Below, piece by piece: positions 17,842-27,686 of a stretch of 61,215 bases of DNA. The position numbers and the translations under genes are program-made. Under the pieces are notes generated by a model. It ran no database searches and was not told the DNA's origin. It worked only from the letters and a program-made list of their open reading frames with translations. Each line of letters opens with the position of its first letter. Positions within the stretch are counted from its first letter, which is position 1. This stretch comes from Defluviitaleaceae bacterium (GTDB taxonomy: Bacteria > Bacillota > Clostridia > Lachnospirales > WQUN01): assembly GCA_009780185.1 (NCBI GenBank), contig WRAN01000017.1, positions 1 to 61,215 on the forward strand, given 5' to 3'.

Positions 17842-18621
17842 TTGATTTCATTTATAACTAGTCGATGGACAAAATACAATTTTGTCTTTGAGGAGCTGGT
17901 CAAGCGGGATTTTAAGCGTCGATACAAGCGTACCTTCCTTGGCATGGGTTGGAGTATGCTGGGGCCGCTGTTGCATCTTTTGGTTATGGTATTGGTGTTT
18001 ACCCACTTTTTCGGTCAGGATATTCCTCATTTTGTTATTCATGTATTTGCTGGGCTTAAGGTTTATTCATTTTTTTCTGAGTCTACCAACCAGGGCATGA
18101 CTTCGCTTATGTCCAATAGTAGTATAATGACCAAGGTTAAGGTACCTAAGTATTTATTTCTGCTGTCTCAAAACGTGGCCTCACTAATTAATTTTGGCTT
18201 TATGTTGATAGTCTTCTTTATTTTTGCCGCTATTGATGGGGTTAGCTTTCATTGGCGGTTTATATTGCTTTTGTATCCTATCCTTACTATTACACTGTTT
18301 AATATTGGTGTTGGTTTGGTTTTATCTGCGTTGTTTGTATTTTTTAAAGATATTCAATACCTGTATGGTATCTTTACAATGCTGGTTATGTGGCTTTCGG
18401 CTATATTTTATAGTGTTGATACTTTTTCTCTTACTGTGCAGCGCTTGTTTTTACTTAATCCTGTGTTTTCTCATATCCATTATTTTAGGCTGATTGTGCT
18501 GCATGGGGTAATTCCAGCTTGGCATATACAGCTTGCTTGTGCTTTAAGCGCTATTATTGCTTTGGCTGTGGGTACATTTTTCTATAAGCGTTATAATTAT
18601 CGCTTTATTTATTATATGTGA
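17842..18621 (+). CDS. ABC-2 type polysaccharide/teichoic acid export permease (TagG/Wzm-like)
   Basis: 259 residues with six hydrophobic segments and the family start FEELVKRDFKRRYKRTFLGMGWS, the cytoplasmic amphipathic region before the first membrane helix. It pairs with the ATPase gene 10 nt downstream to export the finished lipid-linked glycopolymer. The start codon is TTG 17842, preceded by AGTAGGGGA. No polymerase or flippase of the Wzx/Wzy type is present, consistent with ABC-dependent export. Confidence 0.93.
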   Translation: MISFITSRWTKYNFVFEELVKRDFKRRYKRTFLGMGWSMLGPLLHLLVMVLVFTHFFGQDIPHFVIHVFAGLKVYSFFSESTNQGMTSLMSNSSIMTKVKVPKYLFLLSQNVASLINFGFMLIVFFIFAAIDGVSFHWRFILLLYPILTITLFNIGVGLVLSALFVFFKDIQYLYGIFTMLVMWLSAIFYSVDTFSLTVQRLFLLNPVFSHIHYFRLIVLHGVIPAWHIQLACALSAIIALAVGTFFYKRYNYRFIYYM

Positions 18622-18631
18622 GAGTGAATAT

Positions 18632-19375
18632 ATGACGATTAGACTAGAGAATATCGGTATATGCTATATCGTAGGAGATTACCGCAATCTGGGGCTTAAG
18701 GATTATGTTATCCAGAAGTTACGAGGCCAGTACAAGGCTAAGGAGTTTTGGGCGGTAGAGGATGTAAGCTTTGAGCTTAACCCTGGTGATTTCTTGGGTA
18801 TTGTGGGTAATAATGGTGCTGGAAAGTCTACACTTTTGAAGGCTATCTCCGGGATAATGACCCCTACCAAGGGTACAATGGAGATAGGTGGTCAGATTGC
18901 GGCGCTTTTAGAGCTGGGCGCAGGGTTTGACGGTGAAATGACCGTAAAAGAAAACACATTTCTCCGTGGGGCGCTAATGGGGTATACGCGTAGTTTCATC
19001 AACGATGCCTACCCAGATATAATACGTTTTGCTGAGCTTGAAGACTTTCAGGATAGGCCTTTTAAACAGTTATCTTCGGGTATGCGAACCAGACTGGCAT
19101 TTTCTATTGCCTGCCTCGTGCGTCCAGATATTTTGATTTTAGATGAAGTGCTAAGTGTCGGTGACGGCAGTTTTAAAGCCAAAAGTGAGGCTCGTATGAA
19201 GGAGATAATCTCCGGAGGGGCTACAACTATTTTTGTTTCCCACTCTATAAGTCAAACCAGAAGCCTTTGCAATAAAGCGCTGTGGCTTGATAAAGGTAAG
19301 CAAATAGCCTTTGGTGACGCAAAAGATGTTATTGATATGTATGAGACATTCTTGAAAGATAAGAAAAAACTTTGA
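18632..19375 (+). CDS. ABC polysaccharide/teichoic acid export ATPase (TagH/Wzt-like)
   Basis: 247 residues from ATG 18632 with GAGAGTGA upstream; the open frame extends further upstream but overlaps the permease. Walker A is GNNGAGKST, the signature is LSSGM, and Walker B is ILILDEVLSVGD followed by FVSHS. N-terminal YRNLGLKDYVIQKLRG is typical of TagH/Wzt. There is no extended C-terminal carbohydrate-binding domain, so it is the short form that does not itself select polymer ends. It is followed by a strong terminator. Confidence 0.94.
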   Translation: MTIRLENIGICYIVGDYRNLGLKDYVIQKLRGQYKAKEFWAVEDVSFELNPGDFLGIVGNNGAGKSTLLKAISGIMTPTKGTMEIGGQIAALLELGAGFDGEMTVKENTFLRGALMGYTRSFINDAYPDIIRFAELEDFQDRPFKQLSSGMRTRLAFSIACLVRPDILILDEVLSVGDGSFKAKSEARMKEIISGGATTIFVSHSISQTRSLCNKALWLDKGKQIAFGDAKDVIDMYETFLKDKKKL

Positions 19376-19385
19376 CATAGAACCC

Positions 19386-19415
19386 AAAATCGCCGCTTTC
19401 GCGGCGATTTTTATA
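19386..19415 (+). terminator. Terminator after the ABC exporter genes
   Basis: An 11-bp stem (19386-19396 with 19401-19411) with a TTTC loop. About 55 nt around it recur almost exactly at 20936-20995, downstream of the next gene. Confidence 0.88.
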
Positions 19416-19546
19416 TTAAAGTTTTTGCCTCGCTTTTTATTGATATAAAAACGTAAGTTTGCAAAAGAAATAAACTGCTATAATGGAGTTGTACATATTT
19501 TAATAGGATTAGAACAAACATAAACAAAGAAGGAGTGAATTATCTA

Positions 19547-20851
19547 ATGAAACAAAATATTCTGCATAATATAGACACTCGTCAAATCCAGGTGGGTGTA
19601 ATTGGCCTTGGGTATGTTGGCTTGCCTTTGGCAGTAGAAAAAGCCAAGGCTGGGTTTCGGACAATTGGAATAGATGTTCAACCCGAAAAGGTGAACATGG
19701 TAAACCGGGGCGAGAACTATATCGGCGATATAGTTGCGGCAGAGCTATCAGAGCTAGTGGCCGCTGGAATGTTGTCGGCCACGTCGGATTTTTCTATTGT
19801 TAGGGATATGGATTTTATTGCAATATGTGTACCAACGCCTTTGGACAGCTATCAGCAGCCGGATATTAGTTATGTAAAATCTTGTGTAGAGGATGTAGCA
19901 CGGCATCTAAAAAAAGGTGCCATGGTCGTACTAGAAAGTACTACTTACCCAGGAACTACTGAGGAACTAATAAAGCCACTGCTGGAAGAGGGGAGTGGCA
20001 TGGTTTGCGGGGAGGATTTCTACCTGGGATTTTCACCGGAACGTGTAGACCCTGGGAACTTGATTTACAATGTAAAAAATACTCCCAAAGTAGTGGGTGC
20101 CATTGGCGATGATGCCCGCGAAGTAATTGCTGCTATGTACCGGGCAGTGCTGGATGGGGATGTATTTGAGGCCAGCAGCCCCAAAGTGGCTGAAATGGAA
20201 AAGATACTAGAAAACACCTTCCGTAATGTAAATATTGCGTTAGCCAATGAAATGGCCATGCTTTGCGACAAGATGGGTATAAACGTGTGGGAAGTTATAG
20301 ATGCCGCCAAGACTAAGCCTTACGGCTTTACGCCCTTTTATCCGGGGCCAGGGCCTGGTGGGCATTGTATACCACTTGATCCATTTTATCTAAGTTGGAA
20401 GGCACGAGAGTTTGGTTTTCATACGACCTTGATTGAGACATCGGCAATGATTAATGACCGTATGCCGGAATATGTAGTGGAGCGGGCTGCCAGGATACTT
20501 AACAGGCATCAAAAGCCACTTAACGGCTCCAAAGTGTTGGTGCTGGGGGTGGCGTACAAGCAAGATATAGATGATTATCGGGAAAGCCGCGCTATAGACG
20601 TGATACGGCTCCTTACCCAGTCTGGTGTCTCGGTAGAATATCATGATCCTTATGTTGAGGAGTATCATCACAAAGGGATTAGTAAAAAAAGTGTGTCTCT
20701 CAGCCCAGAAAGATATGACCTGATAGTCGTAACAACTGCCCATACAACGGTTGACTATGAAAAAATAGCCCAGGCCAATGTACCTATACTGGATACAAAA
20801 AATGCTACTAAGAAAGTTATTAAAGGGCGTGAGAATATAGAACTGCTGTAA
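19547..20851 (+). CDS. UDP-N-acetylhexosamine 6-dehydrogenase (WbpA/WecC-like nucleotide sugar dehydrogenase)
   Basis: 434 residues from ATG 19547, set by AAGGAG at 19530-19535. The N-terminal Rossmann motif is GVIGLGYVGLPLA. ESTTYPGTTEE and GFSPERVDPGN follow, and the catalytic cysteine (C274) lies in GGHCIPLDPFY. The family oxidises C6 of UDP-GlcNAc, UDP-ManNAc or UDP-Glc to the uronic acid with NAD+. The SPERVDPGN form and length favour a HexNAcA dehydrogenase. It should provide an acidic sugar to the glycopolymer. It has its own leader and terminator, so it is probably a separate transcription unit. Confidence 0.92.
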   Translation: MKQNILHNIDTRQIQVGVIGLGYVGLPLAVEKAKAGFRTIGIDVQPEKVNMVNRGENYIGDIVAAELSELVAAGMLSATSDFSIVRDMDFIAICVPTPLDSYQQPDISYVKSCVEDVARHLKKGAMVVLESTTYPGTTEELIKPLLEEGSGMVCGEDFYLGFSPERVDPGNLIYNVKNTPKVVGAIGDDAREVIAAMYRAVLDGDVFEASSPKVAEMEKILENTFRNVNIALANEMAMLCDKMGINVWEVIDAAKTKPYGFTPFYPGPGPGGHCIPLDPFYLSWKAREFGFHTTLIETSAMINDRMPEYVVERAARILNRHQKPLNGSKVLVLGVAYKQDIDDYRESRAIDVIRLLTQSGVSVEYHDPYVEEYHHKGISKKSVSLSPERYDLIVVTTAHTTVDYEKIAQANVPILDTKNATKKVIKGRENIELL

Positions 20852-20874
20852 AAAACGAGGCAAAGCTTAAAACC

Positions 20875-21032
20875 TTGGGACTCCGTCCCAAGCCCTGCAA
20901 ACTTTTGAAAAAGTTTGATCAAAACTTTGACGTAAAACCCAAAAATCGCCGCTTTCGCGGCGATTTTTATGTTAAAGTTTTTGTCTCGCTTTTTACAAAA
21001 AGCGAGCAGAGGTTTGGAGACGGAGTCTCCAA
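20875..21032. repeat. String of intergenic hairpins, including the terminator at 20941-20968
   Basis: Between the convergent dehydrogenase and htpG genes lie successive hairpins: TTGGGAC/GTCCCAA, AAACTTTT/AAAAGTTT, a 12-bp stem (20941-20952 with 20957-20968, TTTC loop) followed by T residues, CTCGCTTTTT/AAAAAGCGAG, and TTGGAGAC/GTCTCCAA. Similar pieces occur at 19381-19440 and 49151-49226. The third hairpin is a clear rho-independent terminator. The rest look like a composite intergenic repeat family. Confidence 0.75.
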
Positions 21033-21045
21033 GGTCTTAACCAGT

Positions 21046-22929
21046 TTATAATCTTGCTGCCATCTCCATAATCTTATTGCTGCGTTCTACAAACGCTTTC
21101 ATTTGCTCGCTTTCTAGCGGTTTGTGGTTTAGCATTGCTAGGTCGTATAGCTGATGGGCTATTAGTGCTACTGATGGGTTTTCGGCATTTGCATCGTGCA
21201 TGGATACAAGCATTTTTACTAGGCTGTGGTTGCGGTTTAGTACCAAGGTCAACTCTTCTTGGAACATCCCCGGAGGCATATCCATTCCACCGCCAAACAT
21301 CTTACTCATTTCTTGCATACGGCGGGATTGTTCGCTTAACAGGATTACCGAGGATACGCCTTCAGATTTTAGACCTTGTAGCTTTATTCCTAGTTTCTCG
21401 CTGCCAAGCAGCTTACGGAAGAAGGTCTGTAAGGCTTCAGGTGATTCATTGTCACCTTCAGCTTCTTCTTTTAGGGCATCGGTTAAGTCTGAGTCTATTC
21501 TCAAGAATTTTACTTCCGGCTCATACATTTCCAGATAGGAGATAAAGGGGTTATCTAGGCGGGTGGTTAGCTCTATTGCTGTTAGACCTTGTTCTTTAAA
21601 CATATTGATATATTGGGATTGCAGCTGGGTATCGGTTACATAGTATATGGATTTGCCGGTCTTCTCGTCCCCTGTAAGCTCCTCTAGGGTTTGGTATTGG
21701 GCGTCTGGGCCGTCGATGGTTTTGTAAAGTATGCTGCCTTTTAGTTTATCGTAGAAATCACGTTCTTTTATACAGCCGTATTTTATAAAGGGGGCTATGT
21801 CGTCCCAATAGCCGTTGTAGGTTTCCCGGTCTTTTTTGAATAGGCCGTTAAGTTTTTCAGCTACTTTGCGGGAGATATAGCCGGCCATTTTCTTTACGGT
21901 GCTGTCGTTTTGTAAGAAGCTGCGGGATACGTTAAGGGGTAAGTCCGGACAGTCCATTACGCCTTTTAGTAACAGTAGATATTCCGGGATTACTTCCTTT
22001 ATATTGTCGGCTACATATACCTGGTTGTTGAATAGCTTCACTTGGCCTTCCATATATTCCGGGTCGTGTTTTAGGGATGGGAAGTAGAGTATCCCCGTAA
22101 GTCGGAATGGGTAGTCCATGTTTAAGTGAATCCAAAATAACGGGGGCTTGTAGTCCATGAAGGTTTTTTGGTAGAAGGCTCGGTATTCTTCATCGGTACA
22201 TTCGTTTGCGGGTTTCATCCATAGTGGATGAGTGTCGTTTATAGGTTCTGGGGCTGGTTTTTCTTCCTTTTCCTCATCTGTATCTTCGTCTTTTTCAATT
22301 ATTTCGGCGGCGGTATTTTCCAGATAGATGGGAATGGGCATGAAGCCGCAGTGTTTTGCAATTATGCCTCGGAGTTTAAACTCGTCTAGGAATTCTTCTC
22401 CCTCTTCGTTTACATATAGGGTAATGGCAGTGCCGCGGGTGGATTTTTCGCTGCTGCCCATGGAGTATTGGATGCCGCCGTCACATTCCCAGCGTACGGC
22501 TTCGGCACCTTCACGGAAGGAAAGAGAGTCTATTTGCACTTTGTCTGCTACCATAAATGAGGAATAGAAACCTAGGCCAAAATGGCCGATTATTTCCGCG
22601 GTGGTTTCGTCTTTATATTTTTCCAAAAAGGCACTGGCACCTGAGAAAGCTATTTGAGTGATGTATTCTTTTATTTCGTCGCCGGTCATGCCTATGCCGT
22701 TATCCTTGATTATGATTGTTCTATCGTCTTTGTTTACTTCTACGTGGATAGCAAAATCATCGGCGATGTTTTCTGCTTCGCCCATGTCTGCTAGTTTTTT
22801 TAGCTTGGTTATGGCATCAACGCCATTGGATATTAGTTCTCTGACGAAAATATCTTGGTCAGAGTAGAGCCATTTTTTGATAATGGGTAAGATGTTTTCA
22901 CTGTGGATTGATAGATTTCCTGATTCCAT
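21046..22929 (-). CDS. htpG: Hsp90-family molecular chaperone HtpG
   Basis: 627 residues, normal length. The ATP-binding GHKL motifs are VRELISNGVDA, IKDNGIGMTGDEI and GHFGLGFYSSFMVADKV. The usual SNASDA is here SNGVDA, but the ATP-binding Asn is kept. A charged linker (IEKDEDTDEEKEEKP) separates the N-terminal and middle domains. The C-terminal dimerisation domain is present. AAGGAGG precedes ATG 22929. No CIRCE is visible upstream, unlike groES in this window. It is a single-gene unit. Confidence 0.96.
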   Translation of the reverse strand: MESGNLSIHSENILPIIKKWLYSDQDIFVRELISNGVDAITKLKKLADMGEAENIADDFAIHVEVNKDDRTIIIKDNGIGMTGDEIKEYITQIAFSGASAFLEKYKDETTAEIIGHFGLGFYSSFMVADKVQIDSLSFREGAEAVRWECDGGIQYSMGSSEKSTRGTAITLYVNEEGEEFLDEFKLRGIIAKHCGFMPIPIYLENTAAEIIEKDEDTDEEKEEKPAPEPINDTHPLWMKPANECTDEEYRAFYQKTFMDYKPPLFWIHLNMDYPFRLTGILYFPSLKHDPEYMEGQVKLFNNQVYVADNIKEVIPEYLLLLKGVMDCPDLPLNVSRSFLQNDSTVKKMAGYISRKVAEKLNGLFKKDRETYNGYWDDIAPFIKYGCIKERDFYDKLKGSILYKTIDGPDAQYQTLEELTGDEKTGKSIYYVTDTQLQSQYINMFKEQGLTAIELTTRLDNPFISYLEMYEPEVKFLRIDSDLTDALKEEAEGDNESPEALQTFFRKLLGSEKLGIKLQGLKSEGVSSVILLSEQSRRMQEMSKMFGGGMDMPPGMFQEELTLVLNRNHSLVKMLVSMHDANAENPSVALIAHQLYDLAMLNHKPLESEQMKAFVERSNKIMEMAARL

Positions 22930-23001
22930 CGTGGTTCCTCCTTAATATTTTTCATTAATGTGTTACTTTTATGGTTTTTACATTATCATCGGCGCAAATT
23001 G

Positions 23002-23472
23002 TTACTCCCTATCGGTTACTATTATGCTGTTCTCCATGAAAAAGCTGCGTGTCCAGTTGTCCCAGGTGTCGTCCAGTGATTTGTCTAAGGCAAACTCCCT
23101 TTGGGCTGTGGCAGTCGTGAAGGATACTGCATCATTCTCGTAGGTCATATTTAGAAATAAAGCGGCGGCGTTGGGGTGTAAGTCTTTAGCGATGGCCGCT
23201 TTATATGAGAATACAATTTTTATCAGTTTGGGCTTTGCCCCTGTTTTTATTATAGCAAACAGTAGTGGACGAAGGGCTTCCCAGGTTATATAGCCCGGGG
23301 TTTGTGGGATTTCTTCATCGCTATCATGTATCTCCAGCGCACCATTTATGGTCATACGGGTGGCAATGGTCATTTCTGCTGCCCGTACTTCGAATTGGTC
23401 TAGAATATCCTCCCGCAAAATGCGGTTCATAAAGGCTTTTACTGATACTGGTTCCATTTCAACTGAAATCAT
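23002..23472 (-). CDS. DUF5721 family protein
   Basis: 156 residues. The pattern (N-terminal VKAFMNRIL, central TINGAL and YITWEALRPLLF, C-terminal FTTATAQREFALDKSLDDTWDNW) matches a small cytoplasmic family of unknown function common in Lachnospiraceae and relatives. There is no signal peptide and no membrane segment. It lies 72 nt upstream of htpG on the same strand, so the two could be co-transcribed. Function is unknown. Confidence 0.75.
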   Translation of the reverse strand: MISVEMEPVSVKAFMNRILREDILDQFEVRAAEMTIATRMTINGALEIHDSDEEIPQTPGYITWEALRPLLFAIIKTGAKPKLIKIVFSYKAAIAKDLHPNAAALFLNMTYENDAVSFTTATAQREFALDKSLDDTWDNWTRSFFMENSIIVTDRE

Positions 23473-23572
23473 TACATTCCCCCATGCACGTTTTTATCCA
23501 AGCCTCATACTATACAACTAGAGGTGTACAATCCCTACGGGTTTGGCACCTAAATGTATAAGGAGGTATACC

Positions 23573-23887
23573 ATGGTAGACCATATTAAACATCTTGTTG
23601 AAAGCATGTTCAGGTATGTAGGTCAAACAGTGACCATTTTCACCACCAGCGGCGGGCTTTCCGGCAACGGTTTTACCGGAGTTTTGCTGTCTGTAGACTG
23701 CAACTGTGTTCGGCTTCTGGCTGACATTGGCGCACCACCAGCTTGCCCAGTTGGTAGCGCTTGTACCGATGTTATGACACCTCATGGCATCGACAACGAT
23801 GAAGGCGCCTTTTGGGGCAACCCCCTTGGGGCTGTTTGTGTAATCCCAACCTGCGCCATCGCTGTATTTACACACTCTGCTATATAA
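23573..23887 (+). CDS. Small conserved-looking protein of unknown function, possibly spore-associated
   Basis: 104 residues from ATG 23573 behind AAGGAGG. The core YVGQTVTIFTTSGGLSGNGFTGVLLSV..NCVRLL has the rhythm of small Sm-like barrel proteins such as the DUF2642-type spore proteins. It is followed by a Cys/Pro-containing segment (APPACPVGSAC) and AVCVIPTCAIAVFTHSAI. Five cysteines in so short a protein are notable. It is a single-gene unit with a strong terminator. The family resemblance is weak and the spore link is an inference. Confidence 0.65.
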   Translation: MVDHIKHLVESMFRYVGQTVTIFTTSGGLSGNGFTGVLLSVDCNCVRLLADIGAPPACPVGSACTDVMTPHGIDNDEGAFWGNPLGAVCVIPTCAIAVFTHSAI

Positions 23888-23928
23888 TTTAGCAAAAGTA
23901 CTAATGATACGCAAGGAGAAAATAAAAC

Positions 23929-23969
23929 AAGCAAGAGGGATTTAGCTATATCCCTCTTGCTTTTTTTTT
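23929..23969 (+). terminator. Strong rho-independent terminator
   Basis: A 13-bp stem (23929-23941 with 23950-23962), an 8-nt loop and an uninterrupted T run. Confidence 0.93.
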
Positions 23970-24028
23970 GTTCATGATTATGCTATTCTTGGGTTACTAT
24001 AATGACTCTACAAAAGAGGAGTACATCC

Positions 24029-25033
24029 ATGTATCATATAATAGTAAACCCAATAGCCGGGCGAGGAAAAACCCTTAGTAAGGTGCCTTTTCTTACCCGG
24101 TTTTTTGATGTCCAAAATATTCCATATGAAGTGCTGGTCACGGAATCGGCTATGGATGCCTTTGATAAGGCAAAGGCTGTTTGTGCCAGTGGTAGTGATG
24201 GGATTATTGGGATTGGTGGGGATGGAACTATCCAGGAGATTGTAGCCGGAATGTCGGATGGTCATGATTTTAGTAGTGGGTCGATACCTGTGCCACTTGG
24301 GATTTTTCCCGGAGGAAGCGGCAATGATTTCGTTATGACCTTGGCTGGTGGCAAGAAAAAAGCACTTGCCCGGTATAAGAAAGCAAAGGCGGAAGAATCG
24401 GCTCGGGATTTTTTTGAGGCAGTAGTAAAAAATCGTACTATTACTTCAGATTTAATAACAGTGGGTGGAATGGCATATTTGAATATTGGAAATATCGGCC
24501 TGGATGCTCGTGTAGTGCGTAATGCCATTGCTTATAAACAGAGATTTGGGCGATATGCGTATGTTGCGGCTGTTTATAAAAGTATTGCACGGCATACCAA
24601 TATGCCTTTAACCATAGAGATAGACGGTGTAGTTAAAGAAGGGGAGTATACCCTTGTTGCGGTATGCAATGGGCAATATTATGGCGGTGGGCTGCATATT
24701 ACTCCACAGGCGCGGCTTGATGATGGGAAGATTACTGTCTGCCTTGTTAAAGCAATGAGCCGGGCTAAGACTATGGTTATATTTCCGTCTCTTATGATAG
24801 GGCGGCATGACCGCCTTAAAGCTGTTAGTTTTCATGAGTGCGAAGATGTACGGATTACTTTGAAAAAGGGTGTGGAGTGCATTAGTCTTGATGGGAATCT
24901 GCATGAAGTGAAGAATGGCAGTGGCTATACCGAAGAAGAGAAACGCTTTCTTTCACCGTATCAGCTTCAGGGCGCGGAGGTTGGGGAGCTTCATTTTCAG
25001 GTTAAGCCAGGGGCTATTAATATTTTTCTATGA
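24029..25033 (+). CDS. Diacylglycerol kinase-family lipid kinase (DagK/YegS type)
   Basis: 334 residues from ATG 24029, chosen because AAGAGGAG at 24014-24021 gives correct spacing and the family begins directly with the HIIVNPIAGRGK strand. The catalytic motifs are GIGGDGTIQEIVAGM and FPGGSGNDF. The family phosphorylates diacylglycerol or related lipids with ATP at the membrane face, recycling DAG released during wall-polymer synthesis. It overlaps the next gene by 4 nt (ATGA), indicating coupled expression. Precise lipid substrate unknown. Confidence 0.92.
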   Translation: MYHIIVNPIAGRGKTLSKVPFLTRFFDVQNIPYEVLVTESAMDAFDKAKAVCASGSDGIIGIGGDGTIQEIVAGMSDGHDFSSGSIPVPLGIFPGGSGNDFVMTLAGGKKKALARYKKAKAEESARDFFEAVVKNRTITSDLITVGGMAYLNIGNIGLDARVVRNAIAYKQRFGRYAYVAAVYKSIARHTNMPLTIEIDGVVKEGEYTLVAVCNGQYYGGGLHITPQARLDDGKITVCLVKAMSRAKTMVIFPSLMIGRHDRLKAVSFHECEDVRITLKKGVECISLDGNLHEVKNGSGYTEEEKRFLSPYQLQGAEVGELHFQVKPGAINIFL

Positions 25034-25617
25034 GCGCTAATCAATATTTTAATGAAAATCCTGCTGCCCTTACCCATGAGCGAGAACTTAAACTTCGGCT
25101 TTTTGAAATGGAGTTTCGTTTTTTTGCTAATAATGGGCTGTTTTCTTGTAATAAGGTGGATGACGCTTCTATAATTCTTATGGAGAATATCCCTCCTCTT
25201 ACGGGAACGCTTTTAGACTTGGGTTGCGGGTATGGGCCTATTGGGATTGTGATGGGGCGGCGAGACCCGGTTTTACTTACAATGAGTGATATCAACTCTA
25301 TTGCGCTGGAGTATGCCGCCAGGAACGCGGCGCTTAACGGGGTGGATGCTACATGTATCCATTCCGACGGATTTGAACATCTTCCTTTTATGTACAATAA
25401 TATTATCCTTAACCCGCCAATTCATGCAGGAAAGGATGTCATGTATCGGCTTTTTACCGGGGCAGCTGAGCATCTGGTACCGGGTGGGGCTTTATATATT
25501 GTTATTTATAAAAAACATGGAGCTGAGAGTACTATCAATGCATTAAAAGAAATTTTTGATAAATGCCATACTTTGTACAAAAAGAAAGGAATATATGTAT
25601 TGCAATGCACAACCTAG
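25030..25617 (+). CDS. RsmC-like class I SAM-dependent methyltransferase
   Basis: 195 residues. The SAM-binding motif I is [16 protein letters not shown], and the catalytic NPPIHAGKD (NPP[FYIV]) is that of N2-guanine or amino methyltransferases of the RsmC/RlmG group. [10 protein letters not shown] near the N-terminus is a common lead-in in this family. It is a probable rRNA modification enzyme. It is translationally coupled to the lipid kinase and lies just upstream of the transketolase. Confidence 0.88.
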   Translation: MSANQYFNENPAALTHERELKLRLFEMEFRFFANNGLFSCNKVDDASIILMENIPPLTGTLLDLGCGYGPIGIVMGRRDPVLLTMSDINSIALEYAARNAALNGVDATCIHSDGFEHLPFMYNNIILNPPIHAGKDVMYRLFTGAAEHLVPGGALYIVIYKKHGAESTINALKEIFDKCHTLYKKKGIYVLQCTT

Positions 25618-25654
25618 GAGTGAGAAAATAACATCATTAGAAGGGAGTTTTTTT

Positions 25655-27667
25655 ATGTCAAAATTATCAAGTATCGTAAATCAAACCACCGTAGATACCT
25701 TGCGCTTTTTAAGCGTTGAGGCTATCCAAAAGGCCAAAAGCGGACATCCTGGCCTACCTATGGGGGCGGCACCTATGGCTCTGGCTCTTTGGGGTATGAT
25801 GAAGCATAACCCTAAAAACCCTGCATGGCATGACCGGGATAGGTTTGTACTTTCTGCCGGGCATGGTTCGGCGCTTTTGTATAGCTTGCTTCATGTATTT
25901 GGCTATGATGTGAGCATCGAGGATTTGAAGGCCTTCCGCCAATATAATTCCAAAACCGCAGGTCATCCAGAATACGGTCATACCCCAGGTGTTGAAATTA
26001 CAACCGGGCCTCTGGGCCAGGGTATTGCCAATGCCGTCGGTATGGCTTGGGCTGAGAATTATTAGGCCGCTCGTTTTAATAAGGCTGACGCTAAGTTAGT
26101 GGATCACTTTACCTATGCCATTTGCGGCGATGGATGCTTGCAAGAAGGGGTTGCGTCTGAGGCCATTTCTCTTGCCGGAACGTTGAAGCTTTCAAAGCTT
26201 ATTCTTTTATATGATTCCAACAATATCACCATCGAAGGGGATACAAAAATCTCCTTTACTGAAGATGTAATGGGACGTTTTACCGCCAGTGGATGGCATG
26301 TGCAAAAGGTAGAAGACGGCAATGATATGCAAGCAGTAACCGCGGCTATTGAAAAGGCCAAGGCCACAGATATGCCTTCACTTATAGAAATCAAGACCGT
26401 CATAGGCTATGGCGCGCCTAAGCAGGGCACCGCGGCAGTACACGGCTCTCCTCTGGGAGATGATGGTGTAGTCCAGGCCAAAGAAACTCTTAGCTGGCTT
26501 CATGAAGAGGCCTTTTATGTGCCACAAGAAGTTAAAGATGCCGCGGCCGAGTGGTTGACTACGGCTAAAGAATGTGAAGGTTCGTGGCTAGCGTTAGCGG
26601 AAAAATATAAAAAGGCATATCCAGCCGATTGGCAAGCCTGGGAAGACTGGAATACCAACAAGTTGCCAGAAAACTTCTGCGATTTGAATAGTTTCTTTGG
26701 GGAATTGTTCGAGGCCTCCGCTGCCTCAATTGCCACCCGCGCTTCTTCTGAAAAGGTACTGCAAATTCTTTCTAAACATGTACCCCAGCTTATTGGCGGC
26801 TCTGCCGACCTTGCCCCTTCTACTCTTTCAATTATGAAAGACAGGGGAAGCTACAGTGCTGATACCCCATGCGGCTCTAACCTGCACTTTGGTATACGGG
26901 AACATGCAATGACTGCCATTGCCAACGGCTTTGCCGCCCATGGCGCGCTTAGGCCATATGTAGCTGGATTCTTTGTGTTTAGCGATTATATGAAGCCCGC
27001 TATGCGCCTTGCGGCTCTTATGGGCTTGCCTGTGGTATATATCATGACTCATGATTCTATTGGAGTAGGGGAAGATGGCCCCACCCATCAGCCTATTGAA
27101 CAGTTGGCGGCCTTGCGGTCTATTCCTGGATTTTGGACTTATCGTCCAGCGGATATTCGTGAGACAGCTGCGGCGTGGGTTAAGGCTCTTAGCCGTACAG
27201 ATGGGCCGACTGCGTTGGTGCTCTCCAGGCAGAACCTTCCTCTACTACCTGGTTCAGGTGAAGGCGCTTACAAAGGCGCATACGTGCTGGCGGACGAGGT
27301 TAATCCGGCAACAGGCCAGCCCGATGTATTGCTAATGGCCAGTGGTTCGGAAGTGGAACTTATCTGTGGCGCGCAAGCTAACCTAAAAGAACAAGGCGTA
27401 TACGCACGCGTAATCAGCGTACCCTGTATGGAAATATTTGAAAGCCAATGCTGCGAATATAAAGAAAGCATAATGCCCAAGGCTGTACGCGCCAGATTAG
27501 CAGTGGAAGCCGCAAGCCCCTTTGGATGGCATAAATACACCGGCCTTGACGGTGAAGTGCTTGCCGTAAACGGTTTTGGTGCCTCTGCCCCTGCTGGTGA
27601 ATTGTTTAAGGCCTATGGGTTTACAGTAGAAAATGTTATTGCAAAAGTAAAGGAATTGCTTAAATAA
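25655..27667 (+). pseudogene. tkt: Transketolase, full length but interrupted by one in-frame UAG codon
   Basis: The frame from ATG 25655 (AAGGGAG upstream) to 27667 encodes a 670-codon transketolase, the normal length. It is continuous except for TAG at 26063-26065 (codon 137). Homologues have a Leu there (AEKTLAAQFN in E. coli; here AENY-stop-AARFN), so one base change from TTG would explain it. Both sides are intact: [12 protein letters not shown] and [16 protein letters not shown] before; the TPP motif CGDGCLQEG...DSNN, EDGPTHQPIEQLAALR and the C-terminal domain after. The downstream open part (26099-27667) has no ribosome site of its own. Possibilities are sequencing error, a recent null mutation or readthrough. 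TAG ends several normal genes here, so it is not a generally reassigned codon. Confidence 0.85.
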
Positions 27668-27686
27668 AGGTTTGGAAGGAGATAAA

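Noticed and set aside
26063..26065. Pyrrolysine or general UAG reassignment
   Set aside because: TAG is used as the normal stop by groES, groEL, a GT2 gene, the PilO-like gene and the aldo/keto reductase, and no pyl genes are in the window. Local readthrough remains possible.
25655..27667. Natural two-gene transketolase
   Set aside because: The break is inside the N-terminal TPP domain at codon 137, not at the domain border, and the downstream part has no ribosome site.
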